Shown here: piece after piece, positions 46,397 to 58,191 of the stretch | How the letters are laid out: each line of letters begins with the position of its first letter | Position numbering within the stretch: the first letter of the stretch is position 1 | Source of the DNA: Helicostylum pulchrum | Lineage: Eukaryota > Mucoromycota > Mucoromycetes > Mucorales > Mucoraceae | Assembly: GCA_025677825.1 (NCBI GenBank) | Contig: JAIXMO010000023.1 | Location: 124,001 to 188,000 of the forward strand | DNA: 64,000 bases | Direction: 5' to 3' | Translations under genes and position numbers: made by a program | The notes under the pieces: model-generated | What the model was told of the DNA's origin: nothing | Seen by the model: the letters and a program-made list of their open reading frames with translations, nothing else | The model's database searches: none

Positions 46397-47545
46397 ATGG
46401 TTGCGCCCATGGACATTACGTTTCTTGGTACGGGAAGTGCTCAGCCAAGTGCAACAAGAAACCATCAAGCGATTGCACTTCGAGTGGATGGGGATGTTTG
46501 GTTATTTGATTGTGGAGAAGCCACGCAACATCAGTTTCAAAAGAGTAAACTCAAAATGGGAAAAGTGACGCGAATCTTTATTACTCATATGCATGGAGAT
46601 CATTGTTTCGGGTTAGGACCTTTGCTTTGCAGTATGACAGATAATTTAAACCCTGCTAATGCCGCCACCGATACAGCCAAGACTCCTATTGATATCTACG
46701 GCCCTACACCTATTCGATCTTGGTTAAGAAATACATTGAAGTCAACTTATTCCAATCTCGGTCAGCCTTACCGTGTCCATGAGTTACTCTTACCGGACGA
46801 TCCCGTTGATACAAACGAAGATCTTCATCATGACGAGTTGCCAGGAGAGAATATTAGTTTGGTTGACGGGTGTTTTACGCTACCGATGTTTGAGTCAGCG
46901 AAAAAAGGGTACAGTGTACAAGCAGCACCTATTGTACACTCCATTCCCTCTTTAGGATTTGTTATTCGAGAACCTGACTGGCCCGGTAAGGTCAATGAAT
47001 TGATCCCACTTATTAAAAAGAATGCGGTCGCGTTAAAGGAATTGGGGATTGTCAATCCGATGAGTTTATTAGGTAAAATACAGCGTACCAATGAAGCTTA
47101 TACGTTGCCGGACGGTCAATTGCTGAGACCGCCGCCTTTAAGACGTGGTAGAGAAGTAGTTATTCTGGGTGACACCAAAGACCCGTCGGCTATTTTAGAT
47201 ATCGCACGCGACCCTACACTGCTGGTACATGAATCGACAAATGCGTTAACTCGATTAGATACCAAGGAAGGGTGTGCAGTGCCCACATTAGAGGAAATTG
47301 AAACGCGGACAAAAGACCACGGGCATTCTACACCGCAAATGGCAGGAGCGTTTGCTAAAAAGATTAAGTGTAAGAAATTAATTCTGACACATTTTAGTGC
47401 ACGGTATCGTGGTGATGAACAAGAAGAATCTTTACAAGTGATGGAAGAAATTCGAAAATTAGCTATTGACGTATTTGATCAAAGAAGTGAGGATATTTAT
47501 TGTGCTCGCGATTTATGGTCGTATGAAATTAAAATGGATCCTTAA
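46397..47545 (+). CDS. tRNase Z, short (ELAC1-type) form
   Basis: A single exon encodes 382 aa, the size of the short tRNase Z class (human ELAC1 is 363). The N-terminus FLGTGSAQPSATRNH is typical. The zinc-binding motif is THMHGDHCFGL (His64, His66, Asp68, His69). Downstream come GDTKD, HEST, KDHGHST and the C-terminal LTHFSARY (HxxARY) motif. The enzyme cleaves the 3' trailer of precursor tRNA before CCA addition. No organelle signal is apparent. Two nearby ATG codons (46397 and 46409) could start the protein; the longer is used. Its stop codon lies only 14 bp from the stop of the convergent CID gene, so the 3' UTRs must overlap. Confidence 0.9.
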   Translation: MVAPMDITFLGTGSAQPSATRNHQAIALRVDGDVWLFDCGEATQHQFQKSKLKMGKVTRIFITHMHGDHCFGLGPLLCSMTDNLNPANAATDTAKTPIDIYGPTPIRSWLRNTLKSTYSNLGQPYRVHELLLPDDPVDTNEDLHHDELPGENISLVDGCFTLPMFESAKKGYSVQAAPIVHSIPSLGFVIREPDWPGKVNELIPLIKKNAVALKELGIVNPMSLLGKIQRTNEAYTLPDGQLLRPPPLRRGREVVILGDTKDPSAILDIARDPTLLVHESTNALTRLDTKEGCAVPTLEEIETRTKDHGHSTPQMAGAFAKKIKCKKLILTHFSARYRGDEQEESLQVMEEIRKLAIDVFDQRSEDIYCARDLWSYEIKMDP

Positions 47546-47559
47546 GAAAATATGTGTTT

Positions 47560-49413
47560 TTAAAGACTGTTACATTCTCTCGCCAAATGGCCAACCTATA
47601 AATAAATAAATAAAAAGGTTAAATGTTTTGTTTTGTACTATAATAACTATTTTTTACCTTGTTACACTTGTAGCAGGTCATTGGTTGATGAGGTTCTCTT
47701 CTATTATAAGCTTGACTTTTATTTCTTCGAAAGCTATCGAATTCATCCGACGCATTACCTAAGCCCAGGTATTTATTCTCAGGTGGTTTCATCTCGTTCA
47801 GGAAATCTCCTCGATTATTTCTATTATGACTGGAGTTATAAGTTGGTTGTTGATATGGTGGATAACCAGATGGTTGGAAAGTAGTATGCTGGGTTTGAAA
47901 TGGGGTTCTACTACTTGGTGGTGGTGGTGGAGGTGATCTACTACGACTATAACGAGATCTATTATACCTTTGAGGGCTTCTAACAGGAGAAGATCTACGA
48001 GGAGATCTACCTCTGCCAGGAGAGATTCTTCTGTTGATCGGACTTCTTTTACGTACAGGTGAATGTCTTCTTGGTGGAGGGCTACGACTTGTACTATAAC
48101 TACGATGAACGGGACTATGACGTCGTTCATATCTGTATGCATCTTTACTATACGACCTTCCCCTGCTTTCATGTCGTTGCTCTTGAGAAATACGCATTTG
48201 TTCCTCCTTTTTTTGCGCAAGTGATTCAAAATAGGAATCCAAGTACCCCTTTTCCCAACCTTGTGCATCTGTATTGCTACTCTCTGATTTGCCATCCAGT
48301 ATTAACTCTTCCTGTGTATTTAATCCTCTATAGAATTCTTCCATTGCGTTTAAAAGTTCGTTAGATGGTGCGGGACGAGGGAATGGAAGTTTGAGTTGTG
48401 AAGGGTCGATCGGTTGATAATCTTGGCACTATATTATATTATTAATTTAATTTCCCTTAATAAGTATATATTACTTTTTTTTTTTTACTTTACTTTTGCT
48501 AGCATCATTAATCCAGCAGGTAAATCATAATAGTTTCTAGGTTGAATAATAGGAGGTGGAGGTGGTGGTGGTGGAGGGGGAGGAGGAGGTTGTTGTTGAA
48601 GTTGATGTTGTGGTTGTTGTTGTTGTAGTTGTTGCTGAGGCTGTTGTTGTTGTTGTTGTTGTGGGGGTAACTTGTAATGATAATGTTCTAGTGGTATTTG
48701 ACCAGTTATAATTTGTCTAATATGATGTGTAATACTAGAATCAAATATATTTTGATCTGCCCAAAATGAAATAACCTTAAAATTTTGATTTGCATTTTTT
48801 AGTTTTTTTTAGTTAGTTAGTTTAGAAAGAAGCTTGCTTACCTTGATCACTTTTGCCTTATACTCTGAAGACTCGGCAGCTTCATATGCTAACTTCAAAA
48901 GTGGCGCTAATAACGGTAACATGGCATCTCGCATCCAAGATAATTGCTTTCTTGTACTACATTTGAGTCTATTTGTTAATATTACTTGGTTTTAAAAAAA
49001 ATACAGTTCACATATTTTTTTTTTACGTATGAAATAATATATCGTTGACTAAATATATCATGTGGATTCTCTCTTCTTGTCCTTTGCGAAAGTTTGATAG
49101 CGATAACATGTATTCCAGTAAAACGTATGTGTGAGCTGGTGAATGACAATGCTCAAACACCCATATTTTACCAGTCTATTGTTAAAGAAAAAAGTTCAAC
49201 TTTAAACGTGCTAAATAAGTTTTTATGTGTACATTTTACCTCGATATTAACTTTTGAACATTCATGCATAATCATATGAAGAATAACACGAAAGTCTTCT
49301 AGGTTTTTTTTGGTTAATTCCTTTGAACTACCATCCAACATAACTTGACAAAGTCTTTGAAAGCAAGCTGTAGGCGAACTATTATCCATTTCAGAAAAAG
49401 ACCTTGAACTCAT
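47560..49413 (-). CDS. CID-domain, RS-rich RNA-processing protein with CCHC zinc knuckle
   Basis: Six exons (49240-49413, 49027-49175, 48842-48968, 48494-48775, 47658-48428, 47560-47595) give 512 aa. Residues 1 to about 135 form a CTD-interacting domain: CHSPAHTYVLLEYMLSL, then RIHMIYLVNDILFHT, MRDAMLPLLAPLLKLAY and KAKVIKVISFWADQNIF. This most resembles the CID of CHERP-like splicing proteins. A Gln- and Pro-rich stretch (a run of about 14 Pro) follows. An Arg/Ser-rich region lies at about 330-410 (RSPPPRRHSPVRKR, RSRYSRSRSPPPPPP). The last 20 residues form a retroviral-type zinc knuckle, CYKCNKVGHLAREC, split by the last intron. CIDs bind phosphorylated RNA polymerase II tails; RS and knuckle regions suggest RNA binding in splicing or 3'-end processing. 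Confidence 0.85.
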
Positions 49414-49871
49414 TTTTTTTAATAGAAAAAAGAGGACCCTTTATTTTATTCTGCTTTCTTTCTCTATCTTTTCTTTTATATATAAGTGTGTATATATAAA
49501 AAGGTTAAAAGGGCAAGAAAGAAAGAAAGGAAAAAAAGTAAACAAACAAGATATAAGTTATGTGACTTGTAGTTTACCCAATAAAAAAAAAAAAAAAAGA
49601 ATGAAAAAGAAGAGACGTGTGTATGCCCGTATTTTTGACGTACAATTTTGAAAACAAAAAGTAATGCAGATGCAAGTAAAGGTGTAAATATGGCAACATT
49701 ATCCCCCACCTCAACTTTTTTGCACGGTTGTTTTTTGTTGTTGTCTAAAATCCTTTACACAAAAGAAGGTAATAAGAAAAGGTTAAAGCACGGTCACACA
49801 AAGCGAAAAAAAAATATAAACATTTACGTTTTTTTTTTGCGTCTTCTTCCTTTTTTTATAAGTCGTTTCAA
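49414..49871. promoter_or_regulatory. Divergent promoter region (CID protein / DUF2009)
   Basis: This 458-bp interval separates divergent start codons and must carry both promoters. It contains a TATATAAG-like word near 49477, an A run at 49582-49597 and a T run before the DUF2009 start. No specific regulatory site was recognised. Confidence 0.4.
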
Positions 49872-52274
49872 ATGGATATTCAAGTGGCTTCTGACAGTAA
49901 TAAGCCAGTATTTTGTGTGGAATGTAACGACCAAGAGGTAAATATATAATCAAAAAAAAAGAGAAAACTATTTTTTTACTGAGGTATATATATATTTTTT
50001 TTAGGCATCTGTCTTTTGTGAACAGTGTGATGAAGACTTTTGTGAAGTTTGTCACGGTAATAATAAAAAAAAATCTACAAAATGGCAAGAAAAAGTATAT
50101 ATATTAAACGTTTTGTAAATCAAGCTATGCTTCATCGTACAGGATCTCGTAAACTTCATACAGCTAAAAAATTGACACCTCCGTATCAAAACAACGGTAA
50201 AGGAGAGGGTGCTTTGGAAGGAAACGGGTTGGTTGATATGGTTGCAAAGGAAGGACAAAAGGATGACGCGTCTATGAAACAAGCGTTCTTAGAAATGGAT
50301 GGTACTATTATTAATAGTAGTGGTCCTACTTTTGGTGACTATATGACAAAAAGGTAAGTAAAGAATACGAAGAGAGGGGATGAAGCTTATATTTACTCTT
50401 TTTTTTTTTTTTGGGGAGGTTAGGTCAAAGACAGTACCATTACGTTTAAATGCAGAAGAAAGACAATATTTAAAATTGTAAAAAAAGTTTTGTTGATGTA
50501 CAAGTGGGCATTATGCAATTATTGACAACGCATTCTTTTTTTAGACTTGAAGCTGCATTGAATGTATCCGAATACACAGGTTAGTGTAAATCTTTTTTTA
50601 AAAAAAAGAAAAAGAAAATAAGGAGGCTAAACAAAAATAAGAATAGATAAAATTGATATCATTTCTTATTCGAATAAGGCAAAAAGAATTGTGGTACAAA
50701 TCAAAGATTTATGCGCAATTATAGCTGGATTGGTAGTATCTGGAGATTATAAATTGGGAGGACAATTGTTCGCTAAAAAGAATGTACGTGAAAACGAAGA
50801 TACATTTCAACGCATTTTTGAAGTGGGTAGACGGTAATGGTATACATAAATATAAGGTAGGGTTATTTGTTTAAACTGATTTACTTTTTTATGTATAGTC
50901 ATAAGATTATGAACCCTGAGAAAATGAGATCCACATATGGTAAGTTAATGTACATGTTGATGGATTCGGTTATCCCTGAAGTGGAAGACTACCTTGGATT
51001 TTCGTGTGTGATTCCTATAAAGACAGTGTACGATTTCCTCAAGAGCCGTGAAAGTATCGATGTTTTACACGATGATAATATTGTATTGGCTACTCGTGAA
51101 ATTGCATCTGAATTTAAAACTCGTCAACAAATTGAACAAGAAGTTGAACGTAAGCAAGTCGCCATCAAGACAGTATGTGAAAAATACGCCAACGAAAGAA
51201 TTTCAAAGGAGGATATTGAACGCTGTTTATTATCCATGTCTGATAATAATGCATTTTTAAAAGCAAATAGGTATAAACAAGTTTTTTTTTTAAGAATAAG
51301 ATTTCTTGTATTTTTGTTTATATATACTAACGTACACTGAATAATAAACTAATAGAGATCCTTGTGATAAAATGCTCAAGTATCTTGCAAAGTATTTTAA
51401 TCCTACCAAGCATGACCAAGGTTATTCTTTAGCTATTCATGCAGGCAGAAATGGACATCGTCTTACGCACTCTCATTCAACACAATATACGTATGTACAT
51501 CAATCGTTGAGTTTATGGCGTGAAATTATGAATGAGATGTTTATGCTTTGGAGCATGGCCGATGAAGATTTGATATCCCCTAGTGCATACAGGTTAACAA
51601 ATACAGGACAAGGATTACAGAGGATTCAACCTTGCCCAAATATATCTCGAGCTATGCATAAAATATTGAACCACACACAAAAGAAATGTGGACCTTGGGT
51701 CGGTAGCAGTGTAGTTCATTTAGGAGATAAAAACGTTCCAAATGCCTTCATGTTTATTGATAAGTATAATCAGGTAGCACGTATTTTAACACCTATTATC
51801 AGTACGTTGGATAAATTGGATTCACTTGTGTCTGATGCAGATGTTGCAGAGTACGTTTCTAGTGAATTTGGAGGAATAGAACAGTGCAGAAAGGATATTC
51901 TCCGTAAGTTTATATTTCAATATTTTTCTCTTTAAAAAAAAAAAAAAAAAAGTTGACATATTCTATCTAGATGACTTATTTAGGCATGGGTTTGATGGTT
52001 CGGGTGGAGATAACTATTTTGATGCAGGAAGTTGTATAGACGGTCGACTTACATCTGCTTGGAACTGTAAGTTTAAAACCAGTAAAAAGGCGATACATAA
52101 AAAAGCTAAATATATAATATATAGGGTGTTCAACAATTGAAAAGAAGACATTCTTTCCTATATTTCTAATGACGGTAAAGTTGTAGTCTATTGATGTGGT
52201 TATATATATATATATCTTTACTAATACTTGGTAAAAATTAGGGCTTTGTTGGATTTGATGGAAGTGAATGGTAA
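49872..52274 (+). CDS. B-box zinc finger protein with DUF2009 (UPF0652 family)
   Basis: Eleven exons (49872-49937, 50005-50056, 50125-50353, 50424-50477, 50545-50579, 50647-50833, 50899-51270, 51356-51903, 51971-52066, 52125-52174, 52242-52274) give 573 aa. The N-terminal 45 residues make a B-box: CVECNDQEASVFCEQC, then CEVCH and the distal HRTGSRKLH. The rest is the conserved DUF2009 region, with ALNVSEYTDKIDI, VVQIKDLCAIIAGLVVSGDY, MRSTYGKLMYMLMDS, LGFSCVIPIKTVYDFL, CGPWVGSSVVHLGDKNVPNA and HDLFRHGFDGSGGDNYFD, ending GFVGFDGSEW. The family is widespread in plants, amoebae and early-diverging fungi (also fission yeast) and its biochemical function is not known to me. Two very short exons (35 and 33 nt) are required to keep the conserved frame. 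Confidence 0.85.
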
Positions 52275-54091
52275 TAATAATCATAAAATAATAAAAAGTA
52301 TTATACATTTATAAAAATGGAAAAGGGTCGATCAATCTTGATACCAATAACTCGGCACATGAATTATTAGTTATTTTGTATAGAAACCAAGGAAAAGGTA
52401 TACATTCGATAAGGGGAGTCTAAATACCTTCACTATTACTGCTCTTTTTCCGTTTTGTTTATATGTTCTCCTTATTCTATCGCCGAGCAACAGGAATGTT
52501 ACTTTGAGTATTACGGCATGATAAAGGAGTAAAAAAGAGAAAAGAGAAAAAGAGACATATCTAATGTAAAAAGGAGACAAATGACAGTTTAAAGTCACTA
52601 TGTTGTTTATATATAATATCGTTTTGATAATTACTACATGATCTACAATAATGAGTGTATGTATTTTATCAATTGCCCCCTTTTTTTTTCTTCTTTTTTC
52701 GTAAAGGGTACATGAAACCCCTACTGGTTATTACAAAAACTAATCTCAATATATTTTTATACATTATAGTGCGCTTAGAAAGTACAGAGAGATAAATATA
52801 TATAGATATATAGTGTTTGTGAGAGAGAGAAAAAAAAAGTTCCTTGTTTTTTTTTCTTACTGTACTTGATAATTTTCCTCTACTCTCTCTCTCTTTCTAC
52901 CCCTTTACCCAGCCTATGGGTCCGAATATAGCTAGTGCTTTGTCAAAGAGTAATTTTTCTTTTTTTCCCCTTTTTATTTTTATTTTTATAAATTATATAT
53001 TCAGCCTTCATTTTGCTAACCCCTTCCCGCTCCCTTTTTATATATATTTTTTTTAAAACATGATAAATTAATGCTAAAAAAAAAATTTAGCTGACAAAAA
53101 AAAAAGGTTATTTCCTAGTTTATCAAGTTTGTTTAAATGGTTGCTACCATAAAAATGAAGACGCAAGATACATATATACAAAAAAAAAAAAAAAAAAAAA
53201 AAAAAATGAAAGGGTTTATTTTAAACCAATATTCTTATTATTATGTAGATGTTTTATAAATTAGCTTGAACAAGCAATTTGCTTCTAGAATAATCAGAAT
53301 AAAATACTGTCACAAACATAAACATAAATATTTATGCATTATCCAAAGAATAACATGTATACTCCTTAAGCGCATTTTTACAGACTAGCAACAGATTAAA
53401 ATATGTATCATATTTTAAACATTTTAAGCATTTTCAAATCTGAGGTTAAGTTATTAGTTCAATAACAACACAATTACCAAAAATCCAAAAAAAAAAAAAA
53501 AAAAGTGCGTGTGTGTGTGTTTTTTTTGCGCGTTGTGTGCGTGCGTATGTATCTATTTTAGCTACGTTCTTTTTTTTTTCTTTTTTTTTTCTAATATCAT
53601 GTATAAGAATAAATTCCCCCTTTATTCTCCCTTACACTCTCTTTTTTTTTTTTTTTTTGGTTTTATTCCCCTTCATCCCCAATATATAAAGGTTGTTTTA
53701 ATGTATCACATAAATAACCCTTTTTTTTTTTACACTTTGCTTTTTTGTATTCTAATTTTTTTTTTTGGACTCTTATATAAATATAAAAAAATTAACTTTT
53801 TACATGTCTTTATTACACTTTTATTATTTTTGTTTGTATAGTATTTCATAATAGTGGCAATCTAAACAAAATTTTGAAACGCATTTTTTCGTTTTTTTTT
53901 TGTTTTTTTTTTCGTTTTCGTTTTCCAATCTTATTAGAATAAACAAAGATCAGCAATTATATAAAAGGTAAATGATTTAAATAAAATCTCTTTTTAATAT
54001 ATACTTATCTTTTTTATGTAACCATTAAAAAAACTCTTATATATAAAAATCAACAAAAAAAAATAACTCAAAATTAAATTAAAAAAAAAAG
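52275..54091. other. Long AT-rich spacer upstream of the CP2 gene
   Basis: About 1.8 kb without protein-like frames. Features are an A run of 29 at 53180-53208, a GT stretch at 53509-53521 and many T runs from 53560 to 53910. It may include a long regulatory region or 5' leader for the developmental regulator that starts at 54092. The frame at 53509-53841 is nearly all Phe, Leu and Cys from T runs and is not a gene. Confidence 0.5.
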
Positions 54092-56594
54092 ATGACAACT
54101 ACAACAACTAATTCATTTAAAACAAACTTTTTGGAAAATAACCAAGGTTGGAGCCAAATACCAAACTCTCCACCACCAAATACTTTTGAACAAGATAATA
54201 TCTCAAATAAACATAATAGTCGTGTACATCTACGTCACTTTAGTGCAAATGACAGTCATTGTATTCGAAATTCTTCTTATTTAGCTTCCCCTTCTTCTTC
54301 ATTTCTACAACAGTCTACTGATCATGTTATACCAGAAGCAGATAATCAACAACAAAGGTAAACCTTTTTTTGTTTTTTTTTGTTTTCTTTTCTTTTCACC
54401 AAGTGGCAAGAGATGATAATAGTAATAATAATAAATAAGGGAGAAGAGGGAGAGGGGGAAAAAAAGAGAGGGCGCTAACTGAGGAGCTACCTGAAGGGGA
54501 TAGAAGAGTTCAAGTAAAGGGACTTCTAAAATTAGACTATTAGTTACTAACCAATTCAATTGATTATTATAGGAGACTTCGCTTTGATATTATCCTAGAA
54601 GGTAAAAAACCAAAAAAAAAAGGACTTATTTTTAATTCAATTTATCAACATTTTTATTTTATTTTATATAGCTGCAACTGCTGTCACACAAAAAGCAGAG
54701 GAATCCGCAATTACATACCTCAATCGCGGCCAAGTCTATGGTATTCAATTAAATGATAAACAGGGCCTAAATAAGATAATCACAAGTACTCTATCTATTG
54801 CCTTCCATTCTTCTTCACATCGTAGAATTGCAGAAAGTTATTGGAAATTTTGGGTTGGTCAACAAAAGCAAACTGAAGTGCGCGCCATCGATATAGGTAA
54901 TAATATAAAAATCAAGGGATATAATGAAATACAACTAAACTGACCATATAATATTTTAGATGCAAGTCAATCTACGGGCATTTCTGATCTCAAGTTCCCT
55001 AGTTTTGATAAAATTACTTTTAATTGGAATGGTCGATTTGGTTCAAAAATATACGTTCGGTTTAAATGTCTTTCTACAGACTTTTCTAGAATCAAAGGTG
55101 TCAAGGGTATTCCACTAAGAACTCAAATGGAAAGTCATATAGAAGAAAATACCTCTACTGGAACTCCCCAGATAGATGAAGTTTGTTTCTGTAAAGTGAA
55201 ATTGTTTAGAGATAAAGGTGCTGAACGAAAGAATAAAGATGATGCAAAGCAAATATCAAAGCAACTTGAAAAGGTTTACGGTAAATATATAATATTCTAT
55301 ACTTTATTTTATTTTTTTACTAATAAAAATAAATAAATAAATAGGTAAAGCAAATGAACAATCACTGCCACTAATGTATAACGTATCTATACCCTACTCC
55401 GTGTTTGGGGAAATTCCTACATCTTCTACTCTAGATTCATTTGAGCACGCTGCGGATGATATCGTGTTACCCTTGCAAATAAAAACGCCAGCCAGATACC
55501 ACACGAGAGTGATGACAGCCCCTAACTCCATATTTTATCAAAGTCATAAAGCAAATGGTCCTGCAAGAGGTCGAAAGTCAATTTCCTCCATTATGTCACC
55601 CTTCACCCAAATGTCAAGCGATCAGCAAACTATCCCCACGACGTATGAGTCATCAGGATTAGCAACCCCTAGTATCAATAACTTTGTTTCTAAAACAAAA
55701 GAAAACTATGATTTTCATAAATACCTTACACAACAGCAACAAGAATTAGCTGCTTTACCTAATATCGATACGAATGATTTGCAAATAGAGCATGCAAGAG
55801 GCTTTTCCTCCAGTTCCTTGCTACTACATCAAAGTGAGGCTCATAGTAATTACAGTAGTTCTATCAATGCAGCTTTTGATGAAGACTTGCCTCCTCTTAC
55901 ATCAGATACATTACATACTCCTGGTACAGCCCAAGTAACTCCTACCGAATTCTCACATCATGGTGCATTTGAAAAAAAGATATTCCTAAACAACACTAGT
56001 CATATTCTTACCCCGGATCTCATGATGGATAACCATATCTATAATCAGCCTATTCTATCTTCTATTTATGATGTATTTACACCCGAAGAAATTCAGCAAC
56101 CACCCGAATCCTGTGCAATCACACCTACGCAAGACGAGTTTTTCGGAGGGTCGACTAGTCCACAATCAGAGACCAACCAGCAACAGCCAACAAATATATT
56201 ATACCATCAGCGAGATTACTTTTGTAGTATGGAATCTACGTCTTCACACATTTCCAGACTTCAACAACAGTTACAGTTACATAATGAATCGGCTAGCAAT
56301 ATCATGTTAAACAACAGCACGGCTAATATGCTCTTACTGTCTCCTCCACCTCCTTTACTGACAACACATTTTGAAACGGATAACAAAAAGAAACGTGCTC
56401 ATTCCGATTTAATAGATCGTCCCGATTGTTTGGAATCAAATCGTATCTTGACTTATTCTAGTAACCCGTCTCATATTACCTTGTCCAGTAATTGCAGTAG
56501 TACAACCAGTAGTAATTGTAGTATAAACAGTGACTCTGCTAATAGTAGTAGTCGCCTTCATAAAAAGTTTCGTCATCATCATCTTTCACCTTAA
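54092..56594 (+). CDS. CP2/Grainyhead-family transcription factor
   Basis: Five exons (54092-54357, 54573-54601, 54672-54896, 54960-55280, 55345-56594) give 696 aa. After a Ser/Asn-rich N-terminus, the CP2 DNA-binding domain runs from about residue 88 to 300: RRLRFDIILEAATAVTQKAE, ITYLNRGQVYGIQL, SYWKFWVGQQ, FPSFDKITFNWNGRFGSKIY, and the signature VCFCKVKLFRDKGAERKNKD. The remaining 390 residues are Ser/Thr/Gln-rich and probably activating; a short HKKFRHHH patch ends the protein. CP2/Grainyhead factors use an immunoglobulin-like, p53-related fold. Grainyhead-type members govern epithelial barriers in animals, and a Neurospora member acts in cell-wall remodelling and conidial separation, so a cell-wall role is plausible here. 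No SAM-like oligomerisation domain of the animal CP2 subgroup is apparent. Confidence 0.85.
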
Positions 56595-57075
56595 AGTATT
56601 ATACATAATAAAAAAAAAAATACAACTAAAAAGGGTTTTTTTTTTTTTGCTCCTGTATATAAAAACAATATTTTATGTTGATTTGTTTTTTTTTACTCCG
56701 CTTTTAATGACTATCGAATAGTCGAAATGAGGAAAAAGCACAGACTAAAATTTTTTTTTTAAGAATGACTTTTTCAGTACGCATTTTAAACTTTTAGGCA
56801 TAGCGCACGAAAAAACATAAATAATAAAACATGTATCATGTATGTTGACAGACATGCAGTACAAATAAACCGTAAAATATGTGTGTATTCCCTGTTTTGG
56901 AAATATATCGTCGCACTGTGTTTTTATCGTTATTTTGGAATAAACATAAGAATATGTAAGCGCGCGTATACGTTAACGATTGATGCTTGTATTTTTAACC
57001 CAAAAGTCTCAATTGACAAAAAAAAAAAAAAAAGCAAAAAGATAATGTGTTTTTTATTTTTATTTTCTCTCCAGA
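56595..57075. other. Convergent 3' spacer
   Basis: This 481-bp spacer lies between the convergent CP2 gene and the minus-strand gene ending at 57076. It is A/T-rich with T and A runs and no gene. Confidence 0.5.
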
Positions 57076-58191
57076 TCATTCCGACTTGCAAGTTGGTTCA
57101 ACACCCCAAGTAGGTAAAGTATCCAAAACGTCACGCGAAATAGATGATTCAACAATTTTTGATATACGTTCTGAAGGTGCGCTGCCTAAAACAGTAACTT
57201 CACGTAAACTATCCAATTGTTTGTAGAATTCAGCAAGCTACAATAAAAAAAAATAAAAATAAGAATTTATTTATTTTTAAAAGAAAAAAATACTTACTCT
57301 GTCACTTCTCCAATTGGGAACGAGAGCGGTATAGTTTATGGTAAGACCTTGTTCGTTTCTGTCTCCTACGTCTTCTTCTGACATGTACGACTTTTCAAGA
57401 AGCAACTCACATTCTTCTTCTGGACCAAAGGTTTGAACAAAGTGATCTTTCTTTTTTTCATACGTGTCTATTCTTCTTTCCCACTTCTATACAAGAGCGA
57501 AAAGAAAAAAAAAACTAAGATATACTATTTGGGTGTGCGTGGGTATTTTTTTTTTTACTAACCCTGTGAAGTCGACTCCTTCGACTAGATTTTTCTCTTT
57601 TATCGATTTTTTGTTCTTCAGTCTTGTTATAGGTATCTCTGTACTTGCGTTTTTGAGAATGAAAGAAACACGTAATTCTTTTGTCGGTTTCTTTTTTTTC
57701 GAGGGGTGGGAATTGATACTTTACTGGATCTTCCTCACTTTCTTTGGCTTGGTGTAATCGGCAGTGCTCAAAGATATAGTTTCGGATAATAAGGTTGTTA
57801 CCTTCGCGAGGTCCTAAAGAAAATAACCAACCATCGTTGTCGTTATTTTCTTGATATCGTGTATAAATTGTTCGAATCACTAACTATTAGAAGAAAAAAA
57901 AAATTTAATCCTGATATACATATTTATTTATTTCGTATGTAGTTATTTTACAGATTGATCATTATTTCTCTTTATAATCTTTCGTTTTTTGTAACTGTGG
58001 GGTGGAGTGATATCAGGCACTATAATGTTGGATGACATACTGCTTTCGATAAGCGCTAGTCTTTGCTTTAATCCATCATTATCACTTTGAAGTTTCGATA
58101 TCTTTTCTGCTAGATCACAGTCAGAAGCACGACGTGTTTTGATGGGTCGCTCCATATGAGCTGCTCTAATAGTCTGTAAACCGCTGGTCAT
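57076..58191 (-). CDS. Uncharacterised fungal protein, 303 aa
   Basis: Four exons (57952-58191, 57563-57883, 57298-57486, 57076-57237) join in frame. A short coiled coil lies at residues 25-50 (CDLAEKISKLQSDNDGLKQR). Then comes a polar, charged region with FSLGPREGNNLIIRNYIFEH, a very basic segment (REKSSRRSRLHRKWERRI) and an acidic motif, LLEKSYMSEEDVGDRNEQG, followed by YTALVPNWRSDRLAEFYKQL. The protein ends near LDTLPTWGV. The pairing of a YMSEEDxG motif with a downstream P-x-WRS-x-x-L motif recalls, from memory, a family of uncharacterised proteins repeated in Basidiomycota and Mucoromycota. Function is unknown. The ATG at 58191 is preferred; an upstream in-frame extension would give a Phe-rich leader and lacks an ATG. 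Confidence 0.7.

Noticed and set aside
53509..53841. Plus-strand frame of 110 codons
   Set aside because: It is almost entirely Phe, Leu, Cys and Tyr generated by T runs, with no conserved pattern.
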